DNA of 64,000 nucleotides from Myxococcus sp. CA023 (lineage in GTDB: Bacteria > Myxococcota > Myxococcia > Myxococcales > Myxococcaceae), in assembly GCF_010998615.1 (NCBI RefSeq), contig NZ_JAAEAH010000035.1, positions 23,074 to 87,073 on the forward strand, given 5' to 3'. Position numbers and translations under genes: made by a program. This document shows positions 34,335 to 41,552 of the stretch, in pieces. How positions within the stretch are numbered: position 1 is the stretch's first letter; the number at the start of each line of letters is the position of its first letter. A model generated the notes under the pieces. The model did no database searches. It was not told where the DNA came from and was given only the letters and a program-made list of their open reading frames with translations.

Positions 34335-35321
34335 ATGCCCGAGTTGATGTACCGCGAGGCGCTGAACCAGGCGCTCGCCGAGGAAATGGAACGCGACGCC
34401 AACGTCTATCTGATTGGCGAGGAAGTGGGCCGTTACAACGGCGCCTTCAAGGTGTCGCAGGGACTGCTGGACAAGTTCGGGAGCGCGCGCATCATCGACG
34501 CGCCCATCGCCGAGCTGGGCTTCACCGGCCTGAGCGTGGGCGCGGCCATGGTGGGCTTGCGCCCCGTGGTGGAGATGATGACCTGGAACTTCGCGATTCT
34601 CGCGATGGACCAGATCGTCAACAACGCGGCCAAGCTGCGGCACATGTCCGGTGGCCAGCTGCGCTGCCCCATCGTGTTCCGCGGTCCGGGCGGCGCTGGC
34701 GGCCGGTTGTCCAGCCAGCACAGCCAGGCGCTGGAGGCCAACTACGCGCACTTCCCGGGCCTGAAGGTGATTGCGCCCGCCACGCCCGCGGATGCCAAGG
34801 GCATGCTCAAGGCGGCCATCCGGGACGAGAACCCGGTGCTCATGTTCGAGGGCGAGCGGCTCTACGCCATCAAGGGTGAGGTGCCGGAAGGCGAGCACGT
34901 CGTGCCGCTCGGCAAGGCGGACGTGAAGCGCGAGGGCTCCGACGTCACCATCATCACCTGGAGCCGCATGTATTACTTCTGCATGCAGGCGGCCGAGGAG
35001 TTGGCGAAGGAGGGCATCAGCGCGGAGGTCCTGGACCTGCGCACGCTGCGGCCCCTGGATGAGGAGGCCATCCTGGCGAGCGTGCGCAAGACGAACCGCG
35101 CCGTCATCGTGGAGGAGGGTTGGGGGCTCGCCGGCGTGGGCGCGTCCGTGGTGGATATCATCCAGTCGAAGGCGTTCGACGACCTGGACGCGCCGGTGGA
35201 GCGCGTCACGGGCCTGGACGTCAACATGTCCTATGCAGCGAACCTGGAGAACGCGACCCAGCCGGACGCACCGAAGATCATCGCCGCGGTGAAGAAGGTG
35301 CTGTACCGCGAGGGAGCCTGA
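34335..35321 (+). CDS. pdhB: Pyruvate dehydrogenase E1 component, beta subunit
   Basis: The 328-residue E1-beta subunit is complete: MYREALNQALAEEMERD at the start, IGEEVGRYNGAFKVSQGL, the APIAELGFTGLSVGAAM block and the C-terminal transketolase-C region with VEEGWGLAGVGASV. Its Glu in the GEEVG stretch is the thiamine-activating residue of the family. It follows pdhA by 53 bases and precedes pdhC by six. It works in the cytoplasmic pyruvate dehydrogenase complex. Confidence 0.97.
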   Translation: MPELMYREALNQALAEEMERDANVYLIGEEVGRYNGAFKVSQGLLDKFGSARIIDAPIAELGFTGLSVGAAMVGLRPVVEMMTWNFAILAMDQIVNNAAKLRHMSGGQLRCPIVFRGPGGAGGRLSSQHSQALEANYAHFPGLKVIAPATPADAKGMLKAAIRDENPVLMFEGERLYAIKGEVPEGEHVVPLGKADVKREGSDVTIITWSRMYYFCMQAAEELAKEGISAEVLDLRTLRPLDEEAILASVRKTNRAVIVEEGWGLAGVGASVVDIIQSKAFDDLDAPVERVTGLDVNMSYAANLENATQPDAPKIIAAVKKVLYREGA

Positions 35322-35327
35322 ACGCGT

Positions 35328-36890
35328 ATGGCCATTCCCATCCAGATGCCGAGCCTGTCCCCGACGATGACGGAGGGGAAGATCATCAAGTGGCTCAAGA
35401 AGCAGGGGGACAAGGTGTCCTCCGGCGAGGCCGTGGCCGAGGTGGAGACGGACAAGTCCAACCTCGAAATCGAGGCCTACGACGACGGGTACCTGCTGCA
35501 GGTGCTCGTCGGCGAGGGCGAGATGGCCAAGGTGGGCGCGCCCATCGCCTATATCGGTGCGAAGGGTGAGAAGGTGGGCGCCGGCAAGCAGGCCGCGCCC
35601 GCCGCCGCGCCTCCTGAGCAGAAGCCCCAGCCGGCGCCCGCGGCCTCCGTGCCGTCGGGCGGCGGCGACAACCGCATCGCCATCCAGATGCCGAGCCTGT
35701 CCCCGACGATGACGGAGGGGAAGATCGTCAAGTGGCTCAAGAAGCAGGGGGACAAGGTGTCCTCCGGCGAGGCCGTGGCCGAGGTGGAGACGGACAAGTC
35801 CAACCTCGAAATCGAGGCCTACGACAACGGTACCCTGGCGGAAATCGTCGTCGGAGAGAACCAGATGGCGAAGGTGGGTGCGCCCATCGCGTACCTCACC
35901 GCGAAGGGCGCCAAGGCGGCCCCGGCCGCTCCGGCGGCGAAGCCCAAGGCGCCTGCTGCTCCGGCTCCCGAGAAGCCGGCGGCGGCGAAGCCCGCGGCGG
36001 CTCCGGCCCAGGCGGGTGGTCGGCGTGTCCGCGCCAGCCCCGTGGCGAAGAAGATCGCGCGCGATAAGGGGCTGGACCTCACCCAGGTGAGTGGCTCCGG
36101 TCCGTCTGGCCGTGTGGTGAAGCGCGACATCGAGGAGGCGCTCGCGCGTGGACCGGCGGCGGCTCCTGCCGTGAAGAAGGCCCCGGCCGCGCAGCCCGCT
36201 CCGGGCGTGCGTCCCGAGCCGACCGTGCTTCCCCTCACGTCCATGCGCAAGGTCATCGCGCAGCGGATGACGGAGGTGAAGCCCGGCGTGCCTCACTTCT
36301 ACCTCACCATCGAGGTGGACATGGAGGCGGCGTCGAAGGTGCGCGAAGAGGCGAAGGCGATGGACCTCAAGGTCTCCGTCAACGACCTCATCGTGAAGGC
36401 AGTGGCCATGGCGGTGCGCCGCTACCCGAAGATCAACGTCTCGCTGCAGGGCGACAAGGTCGTCCAGTTCCACAGCGTGGACGTGGGCATCGCGGTGGCG
36501 CTGGAGGAAGGCCTCATCACGCCCATCCTCCGGGATGCGGACCAGAAGGGCCTGCAGGCCATCGCGTCGGGCGTGCGTGAGCTGGCGGAGCGCGCTCGCA
36601 AGCGTGCCCTCAAGCCGGAGGAGTACACCGGCGGCTCCATCACCGTCAGCAACCTGGGCATGTACGGCATCGACCAGTTCGTCGCCGTCATCAACCCGCC
36701 GCAGGCCTCCATCCTCGCGGTGGGTGCCGTCTCCGAGAAGGCGGTGGTGCGCGATGGTCAGCTGGCGGTCCGGAAGATGATGACGGCGACGCTGTCGTGC
36801 GATCACCGCGTCATCGACGGTGCCATTGGCGCCGAGTTCCTGCGCGAGCTGCGCGGGCTGCTCGAGCACCCCACGCGGCTGCTGTTCTAG
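35328..36890 (+). CDS. pdhC: Pyruvate dehydrogenase E2 (dihydrolipoyl acetyltransferase)
   Basis: A 520-residue E2 with two lipoyl domains (about 1-80 and 118-195, lipoyl Lys in ETDKSN of each), Ala/Pro-rich linkers, a peripheral subunit-binding domain (about 230-265, RASPVAKKIARDKGLDL) and a catalytic core ending with DHRVIDGA (catalytic His about 485). It transfers acetyl groups to CoA and forms the core of the complex. The lipoyl domains are almost identical at the DNA level (see repeats). The gene ends the operon; E3 (lpd) is not in this window. Confidence 0.97.
   Translation: MAIPIQMPSLSPTMTEGKIIKWLKKQGDKVSSGEAVAEVETDKSNLEIEAYDDGYLLQVLVGEGEMAKVGAPIAYIGAKGEKVGAGKQAAPAAAPPEQKPQPAPAASVPSGGGDNRIAIQMPSLSPTMTEGKIVKWLKKQGDKVSSGEAVAEVETDKSNLEIEAYDNGTLAEIVVGENQMAKVGAPIAYLTAKGAKAAPAAPAAKPKAPAAPAPEKPAAAKPAAAPAQAGGRRVRASPVAKKIARDKGLDLTQVSGSGPSGRVVKRDIEEALARGPAAAPAVKKAPAAQPAPGVRPEPTVLPLTSMRKVIAQRMTEVKPGVPHFYLTIEVDMEAASKVREEAKAMDLKVSVNDLIVKAVAMAVRRYPKINVSLQGDKVVQFHSVDVGIAVALEEGLITPILRDADQKGLQAIASGVRELAERARKRALKPEEYTGGSITVSNLGMYGIDQFVAVINPPQASILAVGAVSEKAVVRDGQLAVRKMMTATLSCDHRVIDGAIGAEFLRELRGLLEHPTRLLF
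35340..35483 (+). repeat. Lipoyl-domain repeat, copy 1
   Basis: 144 bases within pdhC that recur at 35682-35825 with a single mismatch (ATC versus GTC in an Ile/Val codon). Synonymous positions are also identical, pointing to a very recent duplication or ongoing gene conversion. Confidence 0.95.
35682..35825 (+). repeat. Lipoyl-domain repeat, copy 2
   Basis: Second copy of the 144-base lipoyl-domain repeat in pdhC, offset by 342 bases from the first. The two copies diverge immediately beyond GAGGCCTACGAC. Confidence 0.95.
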
Positions 36891-36891
36891 G

Positions 36892-36957
36892 CCGTCCGGT
36901 TGCCCCGCTCCGCGTGCCCGTCCTGGGGCGCGCGAGGGCGGGGCAGGGCCCGGATGG
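36892..36957. terminator. Large hairpin after pdhC
   Basis: CCGTCCGG (36892-36899) pairs with CCGGATGG (36950-36957), one pair being G-T, and inside it GCCCCGC pairs with GCGGGGC. It lies between the convergent pdhC stop (36890) and the stop of the small gene at 36965. Confidence 0.5.
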
Positions 36958-36964
36958 ACCCTTG

Positions 36965-37213
36965 TTACTTGCGCGTCGGCTCCTTGCTGCCGTGCGCCTC
37001 CTGCTCCAGCTTGCGCTGAGTCTGCGTCACGCTTGCCTGGCGCTCGCGTGACGTTCCGGTCGGCAGCTCGTTCTCCTCATCGTCCGAGCGACCGCGGATG
37101 CCGGGCCAGGGCTCTGGGTGCGTGCCCTCTACATGTTCGATGCGCTCCGCATAGCCGTTGTCTCCGGCTGCGTTGTGCTTCGTTTCCTCGGATTTAACCT
37201 TGCTGTCCGCCAT
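36965..37213 (-). CDS. Small hydrophilic, probably disordered protein
   Basis: An 82-residue protein made almost only of polar and charged residues (Glu, Lys, Gln, Thr, Asn), starting MADSKVKSEETKH. It has no hydrophobic core and no cysteine, so it is probably intrinsically disordered, like small stress or desiccation proteins; that is a guess from composition. The ATG at 37213 has an exact GGGAGGA ribosome site about nine bases upstream. The open frame continues upstream but has no credible coding character there. It is convergent with pdhC. Confidence 0.65.
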   Translation of the reverse strand: MADSKVKSEETKHNAAGDNGYAERIEHVEGTHPEPWPGIRGRSDDEENELPTGTSRERQASVTQTQRKLEQEAHGSKEPTRK

Positions 37214-37370
37214 GGTGTGTCCTCCCAAGCAGGTGCCATCCGGCACACTTCGTGGCGGTAACGGTGGGACGTGTGCCGCGTGCTGACCACCCACAAGCGG
37301 GTTGCACGGCTTGTCCCCTGCCTGCTCCACGAGCACGAAAAAAGGTCGGCGTCCGTGGGCGTTCGCTGCT

Positions 37371-37376
37371 TAACTT
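37371..37376 (+). promoter_or_regulatory. TANNNT element seven bases before start (leaderless type)
   Basis: TAACTT ends seven bases before the ATG at 37384; there is no Shine-Dalgarno sequence in between. Proposed -10 element; a -35 is not obvious. Confidence 0.35.
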
Positions 37377-37383
37377 GCTTCCA

Positions 37384-37680
37384 ATGAACGACGACATGAC
37401 ACGCGAACGGCTTGCCCAGGGTGTGTCGGAGTTGGAGTCGCGCGTAGGCCCGCCGCTGCCGCTGGCGGAATCACTGCACAAGGCGCTCGACGGCGCCGTC
37501 TTTCCGCTGTCCGCGCGGCAGTTGACCTGGGTGGCCCGTGAAAACGAGGCCCCGGCCCTGGTGCTCTCGCTCCTGGGGTCACTTCCCCGGGCCAGCTTCG
37601 GCTCCGTGGACGCGGTGGCCCGGGCGCTGGAAGGCGACCTGGAGGCCACGGTTCCGCAACCGTTGGCTTCTTCGCGCTGA
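37384..37680 (+). CDS. Small DUF2795-like protein
   Basis: A 98-residue protein whose middle reads like the DUF2795 fold: an ALDGAVFPLSARQLTWVARE stretch, then NEAPALVLSLLGSLP, then a final SVDAVARALEG helix. In other proteins this small helical domain follows the pattern 'FPaskeeLv..A..ngAp..vl..L..LP', which is met here. Function is unknown. The ATG at 37384 is preferred because a TAACTT element lies just upstream and the part of the frame before it is not credible. It lies between the disordered-protein gene (divergent) and the hybrid kinase gene. Confidence 0.75.
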   Translation: MNDDMTRERLAQGVSELESRVGPPLPLAESLHKALDGAVFPLSARQLTWVARENEAPALVLSLLGSLPRASFGSVDAVARALEGDLEATVPQPLASSR

Positions 37681-37845
37681 CACGACCCTGGACGGAGAGG
37701 GCCTCTCCCGGAGGCGCGGCGCGTCAGGCGTTTGCCCTATCCTGGTGGTGCGCGCGGTACCCAGCAGATCGCGAAGGGGTTGAGGCGCTATCCTAGGCCT
37801 TACCAGCCTGGCCCCCTTCATGGGACGCTGGCCTGGAGGAGCGTC

Positions 37846-39003
37846 ATGAACCCGTCTGAACTCCCCGCGGTCCTCTACGTCGACGATGACGCGCTGAACC
37901 TCCGGGTCTTCGACGCGAACTTCGGGCAGCGCTTCCGCATCTTCCGCAGCTCCTCGCCCAGCGAGGCGTTGGCGCTCCTGGAGCAGCGCAGGGGCGAGAT
38001 TGGCGTCATCCTCTCCGACCAGCGGATGCCGGGCATGACGGGCGTGGAACTGCTGGAGCGGGCGCGCACGATTGCTCCGGACGCCAAGCGCATGCTCGTC
38101 ACGGCCTACGCGGACATGCAGGCCGTCATCGACGCCGTCAACCGCGGCCAGGTGACGCGCTACTTCGTCAAGCCGTGGGACCGGACGGAGCTCCAGGCCG
38201 CACTTGATGACGCGCTCAAGATTGCCCGACTGGAGCTGCGCATCCGCGAGGTGGAAGGGCGCATGATGAAGTCCGAGCGTCTGGCCACCCTGGGACAGGT
38301 GACGGCGGGCATCGCGCACGAGCTGATGGGGCCGGTGGGCTACCTGTCGCAGAACGTGGCGTCGCTGCAGCGCGACCTGGGCAGCGTCATCCAGTACGTG
38401 TCGCGGCACCTGCAGACGGACTCCGACCCCGCCGTGGCGGAGACGGTGGAGGACCTGCCCGCCCTCATCAAGGACCTGGCGGAAGGCGCCGAGCACTTGC
38501 GGCAGGTGGCGCTGGGGCTGCGAGCCCAGGCCCGCGGTGAGGACCTGGAGGCCACGGCGGACGTCGCGGAAGTGGTGTCCTTCGCAGTGAAGCTGGCGCG
38601 CGCCGAGGTGCGGGAACGGGCGCGGCTGACGAGCAACGGCGAGCCCGTGCGCGTCACCTTCGGCCCGGTGAAGCTGTGCCAGGTGCTGCTCAACCTCATC
38701 GTCAACGCGGCGCAGGCCATGGGCACCACGGGGCGTCCCGGGCGCATCGAGGTCCGGTGGACAACGAGTTCCGACGACGTGGTGCTGACGGTGGCGGACA
38801 ACGGCTGCGGCATTCCCATGGAGCTGCAGGAGCGCGTCTTCCAGCCCATGTTCACCACCAAGCCCGTGGGCGTGGGAACTGGACTGGGCCTGTCCATCTG
38901 CCGGGAGCTCGTCGCGCAGTTCGGCGGCAGCCTCCGGTTGTCCTCCACGCAAGGGGAGGGCACCGAAATCGAAATCACCCTCCGGCGAGCCCTGCTCCCC
39001 TGA
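37846..39003 (+). CDS. Receiver-histidine kinase (REC-HisKA-HATPase)
   Basis: A 385-residue cytoplasmic protein with an N-terminal receiver domain (about 8-125; acidic pair VDDD, phospho-acceptor Asp in LSDQRMPGMTG) and a histidine kinase: the HisKA His lies in GIAHELMGP (about residue 162), the N box in NLIVNAAQAM and the G boxes in DNGCGIP and GTGLGLSICRELV. No membrane segment or PAS domain is present, so input probably comes by phosphotransfer to its receiver. A GGAGGA site lies six bases before the ATG at 37846. Its 3' end overlaps the convergent membrane-protein gene by 29 bases. Confidence 0.92.
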   Translation: MNPSELPAVLYVDDDALNLRVFDANFGQRFRIFRSSSPSEALALLEQRRGEIGVILSDQRMPGMTGVELLERARTIAPDAKRMLVTAYADMQAVIDAVNRGQVTRYFVKPWDRTELQAALDDALKIARLELRIREVEGRMMKSERLATLGQVTAGIAHELMGPVGYLSQNVASLQRDLGSVIQYVSRHLQTDSDPAVAETVEDLPALIKDLAEGAEHLRQVALGLRAQARGEDLEATADVAEVVSFAVKLARAEVRERARLTSNGEPVRVTFGPVKLCQVLLNLIVNAAQAMGTTGRPGRIEVRWTTSSDDVVLTVADNGCGIPMELQERVFQPMFTTKPVGVGTGLGLSICRELVAQFGGSLRLSSTQGEGTEIEITLRRALLP

Positions 39004-39559
39004 GTCCGAAGGCGTTGCTGAGCATGCGCCACACGCGGTGCAGCGTCTGCGTCTCGGAGGCGCGGATGTCCTCCACCAGCACCGCACGGCGCAGCGGGCC
39101 CTCCGCATTCTCTGGCGCGTACTCCACCACCAGCGCGTAGCGGGGACCGGGGCGCTCTACCATGTGGACGGCCCGCACCGCGTCGAAGGGCACCACCGCC
39201 GCGCGGGTCGCGCCCGGTGACCAGGCCAGTTGCTCCAACCGCAAGGACTCGGTGCGGAAGTGCAGGACGAAGCGCCGGCGGCCCAGCCGGGACTCCAACT
39301 TGAGGGCCAGGCCCACCAGGGCCGCCGCGAGCAGGCCCAGGGCGAAGGCCGCCGTCGTGCCTTCCCGGACGCCCACCAGGACGGCGGCGCCCACCGCGCA
39401 CCCCAGTCCTACGCCGACGAGCAGTCCAGGCAGGGCACGGCGCTCCCAGGGCGGCGGTAGGGATTCGCCCACCAGCCGGCCGCCGTCATAACGCAGCCGC
39501 ACGTCGCCCAGCCGCCCGGGTACCCGGTTGTCCTGCAATGCGTCTTGAAAGCTCGCCAC
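38975..39559 (-). CDS. Hypothetical membrane protein, 194 residues
   Basis: The GTG start at 39559 gives a protein with a short N-terminus, two membrane segments (about 44-64 and 68-86) and a beta-rich cytoplasmic domain of about 100 residues that alternates hydrophobic strands. I do not recognise it. The frame is open far upstream because of high GC, but a TATGCT lies six bases before this GTG. A GAAGG directly precedes the codon but is too close for normal initiation. It is divergent from the receiver gene at 39611 and convergent with the hybrid kinase. Confidence 0.65.
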   Translation of the reverse strand: MASFQDALQDNRVPGRLGDVRLRYDGGRLVGESLPPPWERRALPGLLVGVGLGCAVGAAVLVGVREGTTAAFALGLLAAALVGLALKLESRLGRRRFVLHFRTESLRLEQLAWSPGATRAAVVPFDAVRAVHMVERPGPRYALVVEYAPENAEGPLRRAVLVEDIRASETQTLHRVWRMLSNAFGLRGAGLAGG

Positions 39560-39565
39560 ACCTTC

Positions 39566-39571
39566 AGCATA
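39566..39571 (-). promoter_or_regulatory. TANNNT element six bases before start (leaderless type)
   Basis: On the minus strand TATGCT ends six bases before the GTG at 39559. Proposed -10 element for a leaderless mRNA. Confidence 0.35.
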
Positions 39572-39610
39572 GCGGGCCTCAAATGCGGGCTTCGTAGTTG
39601 GAAGTGAGCT

Positions 39611-40600
39611 GTGCGAATCTGCGCGGCCATGGAGTTCCCGTTCGAAACCGGTGAGGGTGAAGGAGGGGAAGGGGGGACGCTCGCCTCGACGGTGCTGGTG
39701 GTGGATGACGAGCCCGTCGTGCTGGACATTTGTGCCCGCCTTCTGGAGCGAGATGCCGACCTCGTGGTGACGCTGGCCGCGAGCGCGGAGGAAGCCCTCC
39801 CGCTGCTGGCCGAGCAGCGCTTCGACGTCCTGGTGACGGACAAGAACCTGCCCGGCATGGGCGGCGTGGAGCTCATCGCCGAGGCGCGCCGTCTCCAGCC
39901 GTCCCTGGAAGCGGTGATGATTACGGGCTACGCCAGCTCCGAAAGCGTCGTCGCCGCCTTCGCCGCGGGCGCCAGTGACTACATCCTCAAGCCTTTTGAC
40001 GACTTGCGGGTGCTGCGCGCCAAGGTGCGCGCCGCCCTGGAGCGCCGGACGGCGGGCCTGCTCGTGCGGGAGCAGGCCCGGGAGGTGGCCCGCGAGGCCG
40101 CGGTCCTCCTGGCCTCCGGACAGGACGCGCCGGAGCTCGCCTACGAAGCCCTGGAGGCGGAGCTGCGGGCCTACGAGGAAGCGGTGCGCCTGGGCCTCAA
40201 TGGCCGCGTGGCCGTCGTGGGCAGCGCGCATACCGTCACCGTTCTTCAGGACGCTGGCTTCGAGGCGGTGGAGTTGCCGCCCTACGCCCCCGAACTGGAG
40301 CGCGTGGACGTCGTCATCGTGGAGACGGGCGACCCCCAGTGGCGCACGCTGGCCGAGCGCCTTCAGCGCAGACCGCCCGACGTGCTGCTGCTCGCCAGTC
40401 CCCAGGCGGACCTGGGTGATTTGTTGGAGGCGATTACGCTGCGCATGGACCTGGTGGGTTTCGGCACCAGCCAGGGCGCCGTCGCGCTGCCGGAGAAGGT
40501 GCGCATGTTGCTGCTGCGCCGGGGCGTGCAGCGGGCGCAAGATCGGCTCGCCGCGGCGCTCTCCGCCTTCCGGCAAAGCATCGCCGCGCCGCTTCCCTGA
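39611..40600 (+). CDS. Response regulator with degenerate second receiver-like domain
   Basis: A 329-residue protein: a canonical receiver (about 23-140; VVDDEP, phospho-acceptor Asp in VTDKNLPGMGG, Lys in YILKPFDD), a helical linker with much Glu/Ala, and a C-terminal alpha/beta domain (about 195-310) whose order of strands (RVAVVGSAHTV, VDVVIVE, PDVLLLASP) looks like a receiver lacking its active-site acids. No DNA-binding or enzymatic output is seen. The GTG at 39611 has a GGAAG site; an ATG at 39629 is an alternative. It may be the partner of the REC-kinase at 37846. Confidence 0.85.
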   Translation: MRICAAMEFPFETGEGEGGEGGTLASTVLVVDDEPVVLDICARLLERDADLVVTLAASAEEALPLLAEQRFDVLVTDKNLPGMGGVELIAEARRLQPSLEAVMITGYASSESVVAAFAAGASDYILKPFDDLRVLRAKVRAALERRTAGLLVREQAREVAREAAVLLASGQDAPELAYEALEAELRAYEEAVRLGLNGRVAVVGSAHTVTVLQDAGFEAVELPPYAPELERVDVVIVETGDPQWRTLAERLQRRPPDVLLLASPQADLGDLLEAITLRMDLVGFGTSQGAVALPEKVRMLLLRRGVQRAQDRLAAALSAFRQSIAAPLP

Positions 40601-40709
40601 AGAATCCCGTTGAGACGTGAGAAGGAGCGCGCCGGCCGCGCCTCGGAAGAGGCGCCGAGCCCCCCAGGGGGCCGTCGCATGCCGCCAGTGCCTGGCCCGC
40701 AAAGCGAAA

Positions 40710-40739
40710 CGCCCACCTTCTTTTCAGAAGGTGGGCGTC
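40710..40739 (-). terminator. Terminator downstream of tRNA-Glu
   Basis: A perfect 12-base stem, CGCCCACCTTC/GAAGGTGGGCG plus one A-T pair, closes a six-base loop. Read on the minus strand it is followed by TTTCGCTTTG, a broken T-tract. It lies just after tRNA-Glu and may also stop readthrough from the convergent receiver gene. Confidence 0.7.
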
Positions 40740-40745
40740 TCAGTG

Positions 40746-40817
40746 TGACCCTGCCGGGATTCGAACCCGAGTTTGAGCCGTGAGAGGGCTCCGTCCTAAC
40801 CGCTAGACGACAGGGCC
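40746..40817 (-). tRNA. tRNA-Glu (CTC)
   Basis: On the minus strand the sequence starts GGCCCTGTCGTCTAGCGG and folds as a full cloverleaf: acceptor stem GGCCCTG/CAGGGTC with one G-T pair, anticodon stem GAGCC/GGCTC around loop CTCTCAC, giving anticodon CTC (Glu), and a GGTTCGAATC T-arm. CCA is not encoded. It follows tRNA-Gln by about 130 bases on the same strand and is followed by a hairpin. Confidence 0.97.
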
Positions 40818-40946
40818 GATACTTGTTTCAACCGCCGCTAACTGCCCGCGATTTCTACCTTTTTTCGTCTGCCCTCGTCAACCCTTTTGTTTCGTCCTGC
40901 TCAGGTTGCTTCGGACCGACGAGAACTGCAACTGCGGGACTACAAG

Positions 40947-41017
40947 CTGGGGAACTAGGATTCGAACCTAGATAAGCAGAGTCAGAGTCTGCTGTCCTGC
41001 CGTTAGACGATTCCCCA
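40947..41017 (-). tRNA. tRNA-Gln (CTG)
   Basis: On the minus strand the sequence starts TGGGGAATCGTCTAACGG. The acceptor stem TGGGGAA/TTCCCCA, anticodon stem GCAGA/TCTGC around loop CTCTGAC (anticodon CTG, Gln) and the GGTTCGAATC T-arm are all present. The T1-A72 pair is typical of tRNA-Gln. CCA is not encoded. It lies between a small exported-protein gene and tRNA-Glu, all on the same strand. Confidence 0.97.
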
Positions 41018-41086
41018 AGGACCTGCTCGACTGCGGCGCTTCTCTACCAATACCACTTCGGGACTGCAACAACTTCGGTGCGGCGT

Positions 41087-41494
41087 TTACTTCTTCCTGC
41101 TCTTCGTCGTCTCCGGCTTCTTGGCGGGCTTGGCTGCCTGCTGGGTCGGGACGATGTAGATGCGAACTTCGTCGTTCGCCTCGTAAATGTTCAGCCCCGC
41201 GAAGTTCTTCCCCGAGGGGTTGCTGATGTGAACCGCCTTGACGCCCGGCTGGTTCACGATCTGCCGGCGAGGGTAACCGCTCGTCGAGTAGACCGCGCGG
41301 TAGTACTCCAGCGTGCCATCGAAATCCCTGGGCGACCGGTAGCGATTCTCACCGACCCGCTTGGACCCATCCGGCAACTGCGCGCCATTGATGACTTCGG
41401 CGCCCGCTGAAACAGCCCAGAGCGCCACCAGCGCCGCTCCGAGCGGGCGCGCCTTATAGAAACCGCGTTTCAGGCTGTCAAGGGCACGCATCAT
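41087..41494 (-). CDS. Small exported hypothetical protein
   Basis: A 135-residue protein with an N-terminal signal peptide (basic start, hydrophobic residues 18-31 ending SAGAE), a compact mature part with Tyr-rich stretches (LEYYRAVYSTSGYPRRQ) and a Lys/Pro-rich tail. No family is recognised. A TATCTT with an upstream TGGACG (spacing 17) lies eight bases before the ATG at 41494, so a leaderless mRNA is likely. It sits between gltX and the two tRNA genes on the same strand; readthrough from gltX is possible. Confidence 0.75.
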   Translation of the reverse strand: MMRALDSLKRGFYKARPLGAALVALWAVSAGAEVINGAQLPDGSKRVGENRYRSPRDFDGTLEYYRAVYSTSGYPRRQIVNQPGVKAVHISNPSGKNFAGLNIYEANDEVRIYIVPTQQAAKPAKKPETTKSRKK

Positions 41495-41502
41495 GGGTCC
41501 GA

Positions 41503-41531
41503 AAGATAGGGGCCTGCGCTGCTGACGTCCA
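41503..41531 (-). promoter_or_regulatory. Promoter of small exported protein gene
   Basis: On the minus strand TGGACG (41531-41526) and TATCTT (41508-41503) are spaced by 17 bases, and the -10 ends eight bases before the ATG at 41494. This is the best supported of the leaderless-type starts in the window. Confidence 0.45.
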
Positions 41532-41552
41532 CCGCTACCTGCGCCTGAGCGC

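Noticed and set aside
34278..36869. 863-codon minus-strand frame opposite pdhB and pdhC
   Set aside because: The longest antisense frame here, but it mirrors the duplicated lipoyl domains and has Arg/His/Leu-rich low-complexity sequence.
38975..40702. 575-codon minus-strand frame as one long protein
   Set aside because: Its upstream two thirds are the antisense of the receiver gene at 39611; only the last 194 codons from the GTG at 39559 look coding.
40601..41086. A third tRNA or other RNA gene around the two tRNAs
   Set aside because: I scanned the gaps on both strands and found only the two cloverleaves and the terminator hairpin.
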